From positions 1-41,761 of the forward strand of contig CAYGUK010000026.1 in NCBI GenBank assembly GCA_964352985.1: 41,761 nt of DNA, in the 5' to 3' direction. The position numbers and the translations under genes are program-made. Below are positions 20,006 to 29,275 of this stretch, piece by piece (positions within the stretch are counted from its first letter, which is position 1; each line of letters begins with the position of its first letter). Source of the stretch: CAYGUK01 sp964352985 (GTDB lineage Bacteria > Pseudomonadota > Gammaproteobacteria > JAHCLG01). Below the pieces are notes generated by a model that saw nothing but the letters and a program-made list of their open reading frames with translations, ran no database searches and was not told where the DNA came from.

Positions 20006-20549
20006 CATAATTCTCCAAGAGTGTTTTTGCAACGATGTTTGCAGAAACTCCATTTTTAGCTATTAAATGTAATGCGTTATTTATACTAATATTTCCATAC
20101 ACCACATCAAATTGATTTGGAGCACAATCTTCGTTTGCTGGACATTGATTAATATGTTTGGTCACAACTAATGCGGGTACAGTTTTAATGTTGAATTGTT
20201 CAAACCAAATAGGATCGATCTCTATTCCAGGAAAATGTTGATGCATTTTTTTGGCTAGTTTTTGTAATTGCAGAAACTTTCTTAATGTATCTGGGAATTG
20301 ATTATTTACTAACCCCCGTATCACAACAGGAATTTTATAGTGACTCGCCTGTTCAGACATTTGCAAAATCAATGAATCAGGCATTGAAAAGGAAATAAAT
20401 AGTATAGCCCCTTTAGGACTATCGACATGTTGATTTAATTGTTGTAATTGCATTTTACCTTCATTCAACGCAGATTCAATATCAGCACGGGACAATGCTA
20501 GTAAGTTTGAACAAAATAATAAAATGGTGAGAATAAATATTTTTTTCAT
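19995..20549 (-). CDS. trbC: TrbC: periplasmic pilus assembly protein (F-type)
   Basis: The protein has 184 residues with a signal peptide (MKKIFILTILLFCSNLLALS). The core AILFISFSMPDSLI and VVIRGLVNNQF, followed by a PALVV motif, are typical of the F-type TrbC family, which has a thioredoxin-like layout without active-site cysteines. In F, TrbC is exported and processed and is needed for pilus assembly, acting with TraW; in some elements TraW and TrbC are fused. It follows traU by ten bases and its last codons contain the traN start (GATGATAAATAA region). Confidence 0.92.
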   Translation of the reverse strand: MKKIFILTILLFCSNLLALSRADIESALNEGKMQLQQLNQHVDSPKGAILFISFSMPDSLILQMSEQASHYKIPVVIRGLVNNQFPDTLRKFLQLQKLAKKMHQHFPGIEIDPIWFEQFNIKTVPALVVTKHINQCPANEDCAPNQFDVVYGNISINNALHLIAKNGVSANIVAKTLLENYDDK

Positions 20550-20559
20550 TTAATTACTC

Positions 20560-21561
20560 TTATAAAAAACAACAATTACGTTTTCGCCAAATTAAAAAAC
20601 CAAAATTATTCCCTTCACTTGGATAATTATGTCCAATCTCCCATGATGTCACTGTGTGACCAAATGGATGACAACTCGTTGCATCAGCTAAAACATTTGT
20701 CATTTGATATCGATAACGACTTTTAGGCATAATTGCTGAAGGATAGGTGTGACATATTGCAGGTGAGTTTTCACCGACAGAATCCCAAATGATTCCTTGT
20801 CGATGTAGTTTGTAATCCATTCTTTCTGCTAATAGTGTCGCTGCTTGTATCGGACTTGTTTCAGATGCTACATTTCCAGTTAATGGGTATGTTGAACCTT
20901 CCGACCCCATACACCAAAATAATTTATCGATAGGTAAAACATGATTACTCATTGTCTTTGAGGCATCAGCAAAACAAGATGCTCTTGCTATAGGTGTTGA
21001 GAATAAACTAGCCTCTGGATTTAAAACAAAACTTAATTCATCGTCATTCCATGTTGGATCTAGCTCTGTTAAATAAGCGACATCAAAATCACCTTTTTGC
21101 ATGCAGGCAACTGAGGTAATAACTTGTAACCAATATATCAATGGATATTTATACCAGTGAACATAGTAAAATGAGCCTCTCCCATCAGCAGCGGGCATTT
21201 CACTACCACCTAATCCTGAATCTTTTACATCAAGCTTTAAACCCAAATTAACCATGCAATACGGATCTCGTGTAACATCTACTAGCGCAAATGGTTCCCA
21301 GAAACCTATGGTGACACCTAATCGATATGCAATACCCGCTGGACATAAACAAACAGGTAAAGATGGGTTTGGTGTATCAGGCAAACTGCCCTTTACTACT
21401 GCAGCATGGCCTATTGTTATTGGAAATAAACAATCCCAGCAAATGTCAGTTATTGGATTTACAAAATGACCTCGACACTCTGTTGAAAATATAGTTTGAT
21501 TAAATAGTAAAACTGAGAGAAGTATGCTTAATAAAAAAATAATTCGCTTCAGGTTCATCAC
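20560..21561 (-). CDS. traU: TraU: DNA-transfer and mating-pair formation protein
   Basis: The protein has 333 residues (F TraU has 330) and an N-terminal signal peptide. After it comes the diagnostic CRGHFVNPITDICWDCLFPI, then CLCPAG and GFWEPFALVDVTRDPYCMVNLG, a near-canonical TraU sequence. Numerous cysteines suggest disulphide bonds made with help from TrbB. In F, TraU is more important for DNA transfer than for pilus growth. The first codon may be GTG at 21561 or ATG at 21558; both fit the GGAG site and both overlap the traW stop. Confidence 0.95.
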   Translation of the reverse strand: MMNLKRIIFLLSILLSVLLFNQTIFSTECRGHFVNPITDICWDCLFPITIGHAAVVKGSLPDTPNPSLPVCLCPAGIAYRLGVTIGFWEPFALVDVTRDPYCMVNLGLKLDVKDSGLGGSEMPAADGRGSFYYVHWYKYPLIYWLQVITSVACMQKGDFDVAYLTELDPTWNDDELSFVLNPEASLFSTPIARASCFADASKTMSNHVLPIDKLFWCMGSEGSTYPLTGNVASETSPIQAATLLAERMDYKLHRQGIIWDSVGENSPAICHTYPSAIMPKSRYRYQMTNVLADATSCHPFGHTVTSWEIGHNYPSEGNNFGFLIWRKRNCCFL

Positions 21562-22184
21562 ATTTTTACTCCATTATTTTTAAGACTATATTCAGTGATG
21601 TTCCATTCCACTCCATCTTGTTCAGCTATCGCAGGAACTGCTCTTATTTGTAGTTTAGTCGTTAACCTTCCATCTTGATCAAAATAAATCTTGCCAAATA
21701 TATCACTTGCTTTTCTTATATCTCCTCCAGTTAAAATAAACTTGGGATTGATAACTAAATGAGAATATTTTTTAGCCCATGATACTTGTCTTGGGTCTTC
21801 GAAATTAAAAAACAATAATGTTTCATCTAAATGAATATGCTTAAATGGGTTAAAGTGTTCACCCGCTTCGACAATAATGTGTCCGCTTGTATCTGTTATT
21901 GTTTTATTAACTACAATACTTGGGTCAATCTTGAATGTTATTTTTTTAGATGTTGTTGGTAAATTTAGAGGCGTTGGATAATAAACATGATGCTCAACTC
22001 TTTTTATAGCCTGTAATTCATATTTTTTTAATTCTCCATTATCCTTAAGGACTTCCAATTTTTCATAAATGAATCTTTTAAAATCCATTTCCTTGATTTG
22101 AAATATTTGGCCATAGACACCTAGATTTACGGCAATTGTTGATATTGGAACTATTAGCAATAATCCAAATATGATATTACGCAT
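21558..22184 (-). CDS. traW: TraW: periplasmic pilus assembly protein
   Basis: The protein has 208 residues (F TraW has 210) with an N-terminal signal sequence (IIFGLLLIVPISTIAVNLG). The downstream region GVYGQIFQIKEMDF matches the start of mature TraW (G..G..f.I.E.D), and LFFNFEDPRQVSWAKKYS matches its C-terminal half (F...D..Q..WA). It works with TrbC, TraF, TraH and TraU on the periplasmic side of the channel. It overlaps trbI by eight bases and traU by four. Confidence 0.93.
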   Translation of the reverse strand: MRNIIFGLLLIVPISTIAVNLGVYGQIFQIKEMDFKRFIYEKLEVLKDNGELKKYELQAIKRVEHHVYYPTPLNLPTTSKKITFKIDPSIVVNKTITDTSGHIIVEAGEHFNPFKHIHLDETLLFFNFEDPRQVSWAKKYSHLVINPKFILTGGDIRKASDIFGKIYFDQDGRLTTKLQIRAVPAIAEQDGVEWNITEYSLKNNGVKM

Positions 22185-22515
22185 TATGCATTACCTTATT
22201 AATTGTTTTTAGAATTATTTCATTGGTAATATCAACGCTGTGTCCTCCATATAAAACCGCACTTGATACAATATCAACATTATTGGAAATTCCGTACTGA
22301 GAAATCACATGCGGCAAAGCTTTTGTGTAAGCATCTAGGATTTTCTCTTTATCTGATTTTGAAATATTTTCTTTTGCTAAAATTAAAATTGGTGTATCAA
22401 TTGCAGTTTTCATGTTAACAAAAACTATCTTTTGGGTATTTTCATGATTTGCGATTAAGACAATAAAACTGGCCAATAGAACAATACACGAAAAAAAGAA
22501 TCCTTTATTCAGCAT
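22177..22515 (-). CDS. trbI: TrbI: F-type inner-membrane protein
   Basis: I place the start at 22515 (MLNKGFFFS), which lies inside the last codons of traC and has a GGAG site about nine bases upstream; this gives 112 residues. The longer reading from 22548 has no better site. One membrane segment (about 7-22) is followed by a periplasmic domain ending in VDIVSSAVLYGGHSVDITNE, which resembles the F TrbI pattern (a valine-rich strand, then G...DIT.E). F TrbI (128 residues) affects pilus retraction. Position between traC and traW is as in F. Confidence 0.8.
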   Translation of the reverse strand: MLNKGFFFSCIVLLASFIVLIANHENTQKIVFVNMKTAIDTPILILAKENISKSDKEKILDAYTKALPHVISQYGISNNVDIVSSAVLYGGHSVDITNEIILKTINKVMHNA

Positions 22516-25057
22516 AGAATCTATCTCCATAATGTTCAACAGCCACACGTTGAATCGCTTCAGAGTTGCTCATGCCTAATGCTTTATAATCAACAACAGT
22601 TTGAAAATCTTCCCCCTTTGAAGATTGTTCTACTAAGGTAAATGGATCTACAAAAAATCGATGCCATGATGTTGCACCATCTGTTTTAAGTAATACTTGT
22701 GAATATCCAACAGCTTCGGAATTAGGAAATCTACTAAGTATGTTATATTCGTATTCGTTAAAATAACTATATTTTTCTTGAAAAGCTTTGAGCGCTTCTT
22801 GATTTTGAAGCATTATTAATTTTATTTCTGAATTGTCCCAAGCAGATCGCGCTTCCTTAATCTCGAAAAAATCACCAATACCCTGAGCAATCGTAGCGTA
22901 TGAACCTTTGAACCTTCTTGCAGATCGATATCCTTTATCAATAAACCGTTCAGAAGCAGGATAATCTTTTAAATTTTCCACAACCTCATCCATAATAACT
23001 AATTTCGGAATATTTCGTCCTGAGTTGTATACTTGTTGATTTACTTGGGCAAATATTGATAATAAAACTGGTGCTTTAATACTGTTTTTATTTTTTATAT
23101 CTTGTAAGTCGATCACTGTTAATCTATCGTTAGGATTTAATGACGATGGCGCATTAAATGCTTTTCCATGTTCTGAATCAGTGCAATACCTTGTTAGATT
23201 TTTCGCTAGAATACTTGCTGTTGGATACGTTTGCTTATCAAGCTCATATAACTCCAAGAGTTTTTGTTTCACACAATCAATAACTGCAAGATTACCTTTC
23301 TCATTATAAACTTGAATTACAGCTTCTCTTATTGTTCCTAAATCATCATCAGATGCGCCTAGTCTTGGCTTTGCTAATAATTCAAATAGTTCAACAATAT
23401 CATCAATCGAATCACCAATATTCTTTATATGGGTGAATGGATTCATTGCTAAATTATTATATTCGATATAAGTTCCGTTCAGAGATTCACATGTTTTTTT
23501 ATAACTACCACCTACATCAATAACATAAACCTTTCCACCAATTGATAATGTTAGCTTTATTAATGCTTGGGCTAGAAATGACTTACCTGCACCAGACGTA
23601 CCACAAATTATGATATTGTTATTTGTACCAAGTTTACTATCAAATGGATTAAGCAAACACCAATAATGACGAAGAGTTGGAAGTAATATACCTGTATTTG
23701 TTCCTTGCCAATCAGATACAATTGGCATGTATTGGACTGCATTCCATGATGAAATATGATTCATAAGTGTTGGTAACTTGAAACTCTGTTCCATAAAACC
23801 AGTAAACATAAAAGGTAAACTAACAAATAAATAAGGTTTTTGTAATCTATCTACCGCATGAATTTTAATCCCATTATAGTTAAACACTGATTGAGTCATT
23901 TCAACATCATGTAATCTTTTTTCTGGTTCAGAATAAATGATAACGTTATAAAGCATCTTAACTGATTTAGTTTTTCCACTGCCTAAATCATCTCTAAATG
24001 ATTCCCAATTTGATGCTAATTCACTTGTGTTACTCACATACATTGCATAATTTGATTTTGCTTTTTTTGATAAATCTCGTGTCTTAATGTTAGCCCTTGT
24101 ATAAGCTCTTGTTTGGTCATCAACTTTGTATATTACTGAAATAATATGATTACATGGGATTGATTGTTCTAACTCAAAAATGTTCGCATAATTATTCACG
24201 TTGTTCCACAACATTAATTCTTTAGGCAGTTTGGTTATTGAAAAGACCGTAACTGCAGTTTCAAAATTTTTATTATCATTGTTTACTCCCGTAATTGTTA
24301 AGAATTTCTTGTTATCTTCACATCTAAAACTTGAGTCAACTACTTGATGGCTTAATAGCTCGCTATCATTATAATTAATTTCAGCAGGATAAATATCTTT
24401 CACATCTTGTTGTAACATCAACTTCATTAAATGAAGAAAATCAGTTTCGTTACAACGCATAAACCCTATTCTTGATGCAGTAAGACTTGCTTCTAAACTA
24501 ATTGCAAAATGACCAACTTCTTGTTCTAAATCATTTTCACTTTTGCCTTTTCGAACCTTATCTAACATCACATAACATTCACAAGTTCTTAGGGATGCAA
24601 AAATATTATTTTGCGTTTTAAATCCTTTCACTGCTGCATTCTTATAATATTGTTCTAAAAGATTGCCAAACTTAGAAAGTGACGTATCATCTTCCTGATT
24701 AAATTGATCAGAAAATCTATCAATACTTGCACCAATTTGATTATGATTTATCATTATCACTTGTAAGGTATAATCATCAGATATTTTATTACGAAGAATA
24801 GTATCAAGTTGCTCTGCGATTTTTTCATTCGCTCCTGTAAGAGGTATAATTTTATAGATTATTCCAGCATTATATTTATTGAAAAATAATTTGTGCTGAG
24901 GATCGTAATATAGATAGGGTAATTCTTCTGTAAGTGAAGGATAATGATAATCTTTCAGAGAATGTCCATGTTCATTTTTATGAGTATTGAGTTCAAGATC
25001 TTCCCCTGAAAAGAAACTAATAACTTTCCCTAATCTATTTACTATATTAGCTAGCAT
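22505..25057 (-). CDS. traC: TraC: VirB4-family ATPase of pilus assembly
   Basis: With the start at 25057 (MLANIVNRL) the protein has 850 residues; an AAGGAG site lies seven bases upstream, whereas the TTG at 25063 would overlap the ribosome site. Walker A (GTSGAGKSFL) is near residue 488 and Walker B (LVIMDEV) near 687. The N-terminal half (ELPYLYYDPQHKLFF) has the TraC look. It is a cytoplasmic ATPase on the inner face of the channel, anchored by TraL and required for pilin assembly. It is complete, in contrast with the truncated VirB4 at the right end of the window. Confidence 0.95.
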   Translation of the reverse strand: MLANIVNRLGKVISFFSGEDLELNTHKNEHGHSLKDYHYPSLTEELPYLYYDPQHKLFFNKYNAGIIYKIIPLTGANEKIAEQLDTILRNKISDDYTLQVIMINHNQIGASIDRFSDQFNQEDDTSLSKFGNLLEQYYKNAAVKGFKTQNNIFASLRTCECYVMLDKVRKGKSENDLEQEVGHFAISLEASLTASRIGFMRCNETDFLHLMKLMLQQDVKDIYPAEINYNDSELLSHQVVDSSFRCEDNKKFLTITGVNNDNKNFETAVTVFSITKLPKELMLWNNVNNYANIFELEQSIPCNHIISVIYKVDDQTRAYTRANIKTRDLSKKAKSNYAMYVSNTSELASNWESFRDDLGSGKTKSVKMLYNVIIYSEPEKRLHDVEMTQSVFNYNGIKIHAVDRLQKPYLFVSLPFMFTGFMEQSFKLPTLMNHISSWNAVQYMPIVSDWQGTNTGILLPTLRHYWCLLNPFDSKLGTNNNIIICGTSGAGKSFLAQALIKLTLSIGGKVYVIDVGGSYKKTCESLNGTYIEYNNLAMNPFTHIKNIGDSIDDIVELFELLAKPRLGASDDDLGTIREAVIQVYNEKGNLAVIDCVKQKLLELYELDKQTYPTASILAKNLTRYCTDSEHGKAFNAPSSLNPNDRLTVIDLQDIKNKNSIKAPVLLSIFAQVNQQVYNSGRNIPKLVIMDEVVENLKDYPASERFIDKGYRSARRFKGSYATIAQGIGDFFEIKEARSAWDNSEIKLIMLQNQEALKAFQEKYSYFNEYEYNILSRFPNSEAVGYSQVLLKTDGATSWHRFFVDPFTLVEQSSKGEDFQTVVDYKALGMSNSEAIQRVAVEHYGDRFYAE

Positions 25058-25499
25058 CCTCAAACTCCTTTTTTTGAATTTCTTCTACAGGAGTTGGCAT
25101 CCAATGCGATTTATTTTTAACAAAATAGATAAAGTTTTCTCCATGATAGTCATCATGTTTATCTTTCCAAGGTGCTATCCAAATTCTTGAAATTTTATCA
25201 TTTGATCTTAGTGTTTCACCCGCATATGGAGTTGGTTCTGACCAACCAAAAAAATTGGTTGAATCATATCGATTATCATAACCAGATTGATTTGTAGTGA
25301 AATTAGCTTGTTGGACAAATCGACCATTATCTGTGAATCGCCCCTGGTCTATCATGTTATTTATATCTGTGATACTTTGACATCCCCCCTCATCTTTGAA
25401 TGGACATCTAGCAGAATTAGTGAATATTGTAGAACATCCTGACAAAACCAAGATGCTTAAACAAATTGATATTGTTTTATAAATTTGATTAATATTCAT
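25047..25499 (-). CDS. traV: TraV: outer-membrane lipoprotein of the core complex
   Basis: The protein has 150 residues (F TraV has 171). The N-terminal lipobox LVLSGCST puts the lipidated cysteine at position 22. A second cysteine pair follows soon after (ARCPFKDEGGCQSI), close to the C..........C arrangement of TraV. TraV forms the outer-membrane ring together with the C-terminus of TraB and TraK, equivalent to VirB7. It lies two bases after traB and overlaps the traC start. Confidence 0.92.
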   Translation of the reverse strand: MNINQIYKTISICLSILVLSGCSTIFTNSARCPFKDEGGCQSITDINNMIDQGRFTDNGRFVQQANFTTNQSGYDNRYDSTNFFGWSEPTPYAGETLRSNDKISRIWIAPWKDKHDDYHGENFIYFVKNKSHWMPTPVEEIQKKEFEDAS

Positions 25500-25501
25500 A
25501 A

Positions 25502-26947
25502 TTATCCTCGCTGATCTACTGAACTGAAAATAGGTTGTTGTTTAGGAAGCTCGTTAGATTTCTGTAAATATTGTTGCATAGCTTGATCATATGCTTGATT
25601 AGAAATTAGTTTTGAACGGTTTATAATATTTTGTGAAAATGATTCATTATTGGATGCTATTTGATTGAATGTTGTTAGTGGTGATGTCGTTGCATATGAA
25701 TTAGAGTTAACATTTTTTTCTTGAGGTGCGTCAATTGTAGTATTTGTTGTTGAAAACTCTTGATGGTGTTTATCAATCCAAAAACCTTTTTGGAACACAA
25801 CTGTAACTCGTCTACCAGCATGAACAATGACTAATGGATGATATAGATTTGCAATTTTCATTAGGTAATCAGATACCTTCTCAGAAGGACTTTCGATTGC
25901 TCCACCAATTCCTTGTCGTAAAATAGATCCTGTTGGAATAATAGTGGTACCACCACTGATAGGACTGACAAAACTTGTTGTGCCAGAATTTTGTATTCCT
26001 TTACCTAGTCCGGCTAATGCTCCTGCTAATGCTGAATAAGATAAAATATTACCTGCTTTTAAAACTGGGGTGCCACGGAGATCTTGCATAGCATCCCAAT
26101 CAAATACAGCGCCATATATTCTTTTCTCTAATGAAATTGTTCTACTCGCACATGATATAGTTTGTACGCGAAGAACATCAGTATTCCCTGATAAATCACC
26201 ATAACTGGAAGCTGTAATAATACAACCGATTAAATGTGAATGTTGTCCATTTGGCATTGTTCCCCTTCCAGTTAATCGAATTAAAACCATTCCTTGATTT
26301 TTTGTTGCATTGATCCCTGCATCACCATTTACCCCAGTTAACAAATATCCTTCAACAAAAGTTCCAGCCCAGACGTAGTTGTTCGAATTACGGCTAATGG
26401 GATGAACTGGTATTGAATATTGATATGAAGTATTTATCATTGTTGGTGGGATATTAACTATTGGTCTGTGAATTAGATTATTTACATTAATAGTTTTAGA
26501 TTGTTCTTTTGAAATATTTTGTGCTTTTGGATTTGTTACATGAGTTGCATTGTCATGAGATGTTTTTAACATTTTAGTTATATGACTTAATTGATCAGAT
26601 AAATCGTTTACTTTATTTTCTAAGGATATAATTTGATTGTTAGGTTCATGACTCAGTTTATCTATTGAATTATTTAATTCTTTTCGTGTTTCATCAATAT
26701 CCATTTCATTATGTTGATACAATGCATCTTGACTATCATTACTGAACTGTTTCTGTAAAGCACCATCGAATGTTGCTTTCACAGATTGTTTAGGATGATG
26801 TGAACGATTAGTATATAAATAAAACCCTAGTGCAAAAATAAGAAATAGGCATATAATAATTCCTGTTTTTAATGTTTCGTTTTTTGCTTTTCGATTAGGA
26901 TTTTGTGTTTTTGGAAAAAAGCTATCCATCCATTTAAGTTTATCCAT
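25502..26947 (-). CDS. traB: TraB: VirB10-like core channel protein
   Basis: With the start at 26947 (MDKLKWMDSFF) the protein has 481 residues (F TraB has 475). This ATG overlaps the end of traK and has a GAGGG site upstream; the in-frame codon at 26962 lacks one. A membrane segment lies at about residues 28-46, then a coiled-coil linker (about 80-115), then the conserved TrbI/VirB10 domain with YVWAGTFVEGYLLTGVNG, HLIGCIITASSYGDLS and RIYGAVFDWDAMQDLRG. It spans both membranes and transmits energy from the ATPases to the outer-membrane ring. Confidence 0.95.
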   Translation of the reverse strand: MDKLKWMDSFFPKTQNPNRKAKNETLKTGIIICLFLIFALGFYLYTNRSHHPKQSVKATFDGALQKQFSNDSQDALYQHNEMDIDETRKELNNSIDKLSHEPNNQIISLENKVNDLSDQLSHITKMLKTSHDNATHVTNPKAQNISKEQSKTINVNNLIHRPIVNIPPTMINTSYQYSIPVHPISRNSNNYVWAGTFVEGYLLTGVNGDAGINATKNQGMVLIRLTGRGTMPNGQHSHLIGCIITASSYGDLSGNTDVLRVQTISCASRTISLEKRIYGAVFDWDAMQDLRGTPVLKAGNILSYSALAGALAGLGKGIQNSGTTSFVSPISGGTTIIPTGSILRQGIGGAIESPSEKVSDYLMKIANLYHPLVIVHAGRRVTVVFQKGFWIDKHHQEFSTTNTTIDAPQEKNVNSNSYATTSPLTTFNQIASNNESFSQNIINRSKLISNQAYDQAMQQYLQKSNELPKQQPIFSSVDQRG

Positions 26948-27647
26948 TTTTATTACCCTCAATCACATACACATTAGTATGTTCCCCTGATTTAAGAGTA
27001 GTTTTACTGATATTTACAGCACGTACCCCATCACGGTAAAAATAACGCTCAAATAAATGGATCGTATGATTTGCCACGTTAACAACATCAAAATGATAAA
27101 CAGATAAGTAACTTCCATTATATAAAGTTAATAAATTCATTTTAGTGTTTGGCACATATGTGTGATAACTCTCATTAACACTAATTTCATTGAATCCTGG
27201 TAGCACTTTATGATTTATTACACTATTCATTATTTTCTCTAACAACATAGTATAATAAGATTGTGTTTCCCATCGTTTCTCTTTTAAAAAACTGCTTTCT
27301 GGGACAAGTTCAACAACTTTACCTATAATTGGTTTACTATTTATAATTGCAGAAAAATGATGCCCGTTTAAAGTATCAAAAAAAACATGAAAGGGTTGTG
27401 TTGTTAATGGAAGAATATAAACTGCACCGCTTGCTAAGGCTTTTTGATTCAATTCAACCGTATTATCAGGGCGTTGAACATTAATTATTTTATCCCCTTT
27501 AACAAATAGTCGGTTAAAACTTTTAGATGATAAAGTAAGATTTATGACTTCATTTTCACTAAATCCTTTTGTGACTAGATCATTTTGTGTTGCATATATG
27601 TTGTGGGATAAGATTAATAATACTAAAGCTGAAATTATTTTACGCAT
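26940..27647 (-). CDS. traK: TraK: secretin-like core complex protein
   Basis: The protein has 235 residues (F TraK has 242) with a signal peptide (MRKIISALVLLILSHNIYA). It belongs to the VirB9-like/TraK family: short beta strands, few helices, and a C-terminal beta domain that should bind TraV and TraB. The segment YHFDVVNVANHTIHLFE and the final strand AVNISKTTLKSGEHTNVYVI fit the family. The GAGG site about nine bases upstream supports the start. It overlaps traE by eight bases and traB by eight. Confidence 0.9.
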   Translation of the reverse strand: MRKIISALVLLILSHNIYATQNDLVTKGFSENEVINLTLSSKSFNRLFVKGDKIINVQRPDNTVELNQKALASGAVYILPLTTQPFHVFFDTLNGHHFSAIINSKPIIGKVVELVPESSFLKEKRWETQSYYTMLLEKIMNSVINHKVLPGFNEISVNESYHTYVPNTKMNLLTLYNGSYLSVYHFDVVNVANHTIHLFERYFYRDGVRAVNISKTTLKSGEHTNVYVIEGNKNG

Positions 27648-28197
27648 TCGTTTTATCCTCTATACTGATAATAGAAAAATGGCCTAAATTATATTTAAGT
27701 TTTAACATATAGATTTTTGTTTTTGGTTTAAGTAACACCCCATCAACTGTTCTGACTAATTGCCCGGTGATTCTTGCTTGATCTGTTGCCATGTGTATTT
27801 CTATTTTTGTCATATAAAAAACACTAGTTATATTTTGTTTTTTAACTTCTGCAATTTCTTGGTTTAATTGTTGTCGAATTAAAAGTATTTCAGATGGCTT
27901 AACTAATGATAATAATCTACGATAATGAGCGGTTATTGTATCAGGATTCCAAGTTAATCGAAGCTGCATGATATCACTCACAACATCTTTAAAATAAGTC
28001 GGTGTAAACTGAAGATCATTTATTACTTCTGTATTTCCATTCATTGGTTCTAAAATGATACGTTGTGCGAAATATAAATAAACACAGCAAAACAGCAATA
28101 ATGTTGCAAAGACAGTTGAAGTAAACGCCCAGCCAATTGATAGTCTAAAATACAATTTATATCTTGCAACTTCATTATCTCTAACTATTGTTTTCAT
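27640..28197 (-). CDS. traE: TraE: VirB8-like inner-membrane protein
   Basis: From the ATG at 28197 the protein has 185 residues (F TraE has 188); a GTG two codons upstream is possible but less likely. One membrane segment (about 22-46, ending YLYFAQRIILEP) precedes a periplasmic NTF2-like domain with DVVSDIMQLRLTWNPDTI and HYRRLLSLVKPS, which match the TraE family. TraE is thought to nucleate the inner-membrane part of the channel. It follows traL by six bases and overlaps traK by eight. Confidence 0.92.
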   Translation of the reverse strand: MKTIVRDNEVARYKLYFRLSIGWAFTSTVFATLLLFCCVYLYFAQRIILEPMNGNTEVINDLQFTPTYFKDVVSDIMQLRLTWNPDTITAHYRRLLSLVKPSEILLIRQQLNQEIAEVKKQNITSVFYMTKIEIHMATDQARITGQLVRTVDGVLLKPKTKIYMLKLKYNLGHFSIISIEDKTNA

Positions 28198-28203
28198 TGA
28201 CAC

Positions 28204-28491
28204 TCACTTCATATAAATTCTGTTACAAGCTTGCGGGAACTTGTTGAATATGATTGATGATATAGAGTTTGGTAGGTGCCAATACATTAATGATAAAAAA
28301 TACTTTATACCTTGACTCGCACAAGTAAAATGAACAATCAAACTTATAATGAAACCAATAATGAATAATGGCCAAGTTTTATTAATTAATAAGCCAAACA
28401 CGGTTAAAGATAACACTGGTAGTGCACTAATTACCGGTATCCCAAACCACCTTGGTTCATCAGATAAAATAAATGTTTTATAACTTTTCAT
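28204..28491 (-). CDS. traL: TraL: VirB3-like pilus assembly protein
   Basis: The protein has 95 residues (F TraL has 91). The N-terminal DEPRWFGIPVISALP is diagnostic of TraL (family pattern: deP.r...ip..e). Two hydrophobic segments follow (about 20-38 and 40-58), and the C-terminal part ends in a short basic tail. TraL anchors TraC to the membrane. It sits eight bases after traA, the standard F order. Confidence 0.93.
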   Translation of the reverse strand: MKSYKTFILSDEPRWFGIPVISALPVLSLTVFGLLINKTWPLFIIGFIISLIVHFTCASQGIKYFLSLMYWHLPNSISSIIFNKFPQACNRIYMK

Positions 28492-28499
28492 ATCTTTCT

Positions 28500-28820
28500 C
28501 TAGGTTAAAAAAGCTTGTGTGAAAATCATTAAAACGACAATACCAACTAAAAAAACTGGATTTTTTGACAGCACATATTTGTATGAACCATAACCAACCT
28601 CACCTATATATAATAGATGTTCAAATGTAGAACCACTGCCAAATGTTGTATTAACACCATCGCTTATTGGTTTCAGATAATCTTGACTTGTACTTCCATA
28701 ACAAATTGTTACTCCGAGAAATATCAAGAATATTAACCATTTTATATTTGATAGATTCTTAAATATAAAATCCTTAAACATTATCGACTTTATCAAATTA
28801 GATTGATTGTTTTTCATCAT
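28500..28820 (-). CDS. traA: TraA: F-type pilin precursor
   Basis: The protein has 106 residues (F propilin has 121). A long basic leader of about 40 residues ends in a hydrophobic stretch (LIFLIFLGVTICYGS), after which a leader-peptidase site is likely near Gly-Ser. The mature part aligns by eye with F pilin: an N-terminal polar segment with NTTFG, a first membrane helix (HLLYIGEVGYGSYKYVL), a basic turn with SKNPVFL (F has TKNVKFL), then a second helix (VGIVVLMIFTQAF). These two helices pack into the pilus filament. No traQ or traX gene is seen in the window, so insertion may not need TraQ and the pilin may not be acetylated. Two adjacent ATG codons (MMKNN) are possible starts. Confidence 0.9.
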   Translation of the reverse strand: MMKNNQSNLIKSIMFKDFIFKNLSNIKWLIFLIFLGVTICYGSTSQDYLKPISDGVNTTFGSGSTFEHLLYIGEVGYGSYKYVLSKNPVFLVGIVVLMIFTQAFLT

Positions 28821-28965
28821 TCATACCTTTTAAGTTACGATAATAATACTGTGAATTATTATTTACTTTTAAAACTACATTTTTTCGTTGAATAACTGGA
28901 GTTTTCACACATGAACAACTAACTATAAAAACTAACGAAATTAACATTAAAAATAACTTATACAT
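28798..28965 (-). CDS. Small lipoprotein in the transfer operon
   Basis: This short gene encodes 55 residues. It begins MYKLFLMLISLVFIVSCSC, with a lipobox IVSC that puts the lipidated cysteine at position 17 and a second cysteine at 19. The mature part is short, basic and asparagine-rich. The start lies eight bases inside the end of the upstream membrane gene, and the stop lies 23 bases inside traA, so the gene fills the otherwise empty gap and is probably translationally coupled to the pilin gene. I do not recognise a family. A small entry-exclusion lipoprotein or a channel accessory are possibilities; neither is supported beyond position and the lipobox. Confidence 0.6.
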   Translation of the reverse strand: MYKLFLMLISLVFIVSCSCVKTPVIQRKNVVLKVNNNSQYYYRNLKGMNDEKQSI

Positions 28966-29245
28966 TTTTATTTTCATTCATATTCTGGATCTTACTAGAC
29001 AATAGTTCTAAAACTTCAATGAACAGTAAGGCCCCACCAACTGCCAAAAATGAATAAACTAAAGTTTTAATAATGAGAATACAGGCTTGGAATAACTCAG
29101 CAACCGTAACCTTCTGTGAGGTTAATGTATAGCCATATAGTTTTGATACGTCAGCTCCAATAATGAATTGCAAAACAAAAAAACCCAAAATAAGTGCAAC
29201 TGATATTTTTAACGCTGTAAACCCTTTAAAGCTTTTAGTCTTCAT
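28958..29245 (-). CDS. Small two-helix membrane protein at the head of the tra operon
   Basis: The protein has 95 residues with two hydrophobic segments (about 10-29 and 53-83), joined by a short periplasmic or cytoplasmic loop (DVSKLYGYTLTSQKVTV). A GAGG site lies six bases upstream of the ATG. It is not TraA (no NTTFG or KNxxFL motif) and I do not recognise it. Position just before the lipoprotein and pilin genes suggests an accessory role in transfer or an element-specific membrane factor. Confidence 0.65.
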   Translation of the reverse strand: MKTKSFKGFTALKISVALILGFFVLQFIIGADVSKLYGYTLTSQKVTVAELFQACILIIKTLVYSFLAVGGALLFIEVLELLSSKIQNMNENKNV

Positions 29246-29275
29246 GTATAGCCTCTCTTTATACGGAAAAATTAT

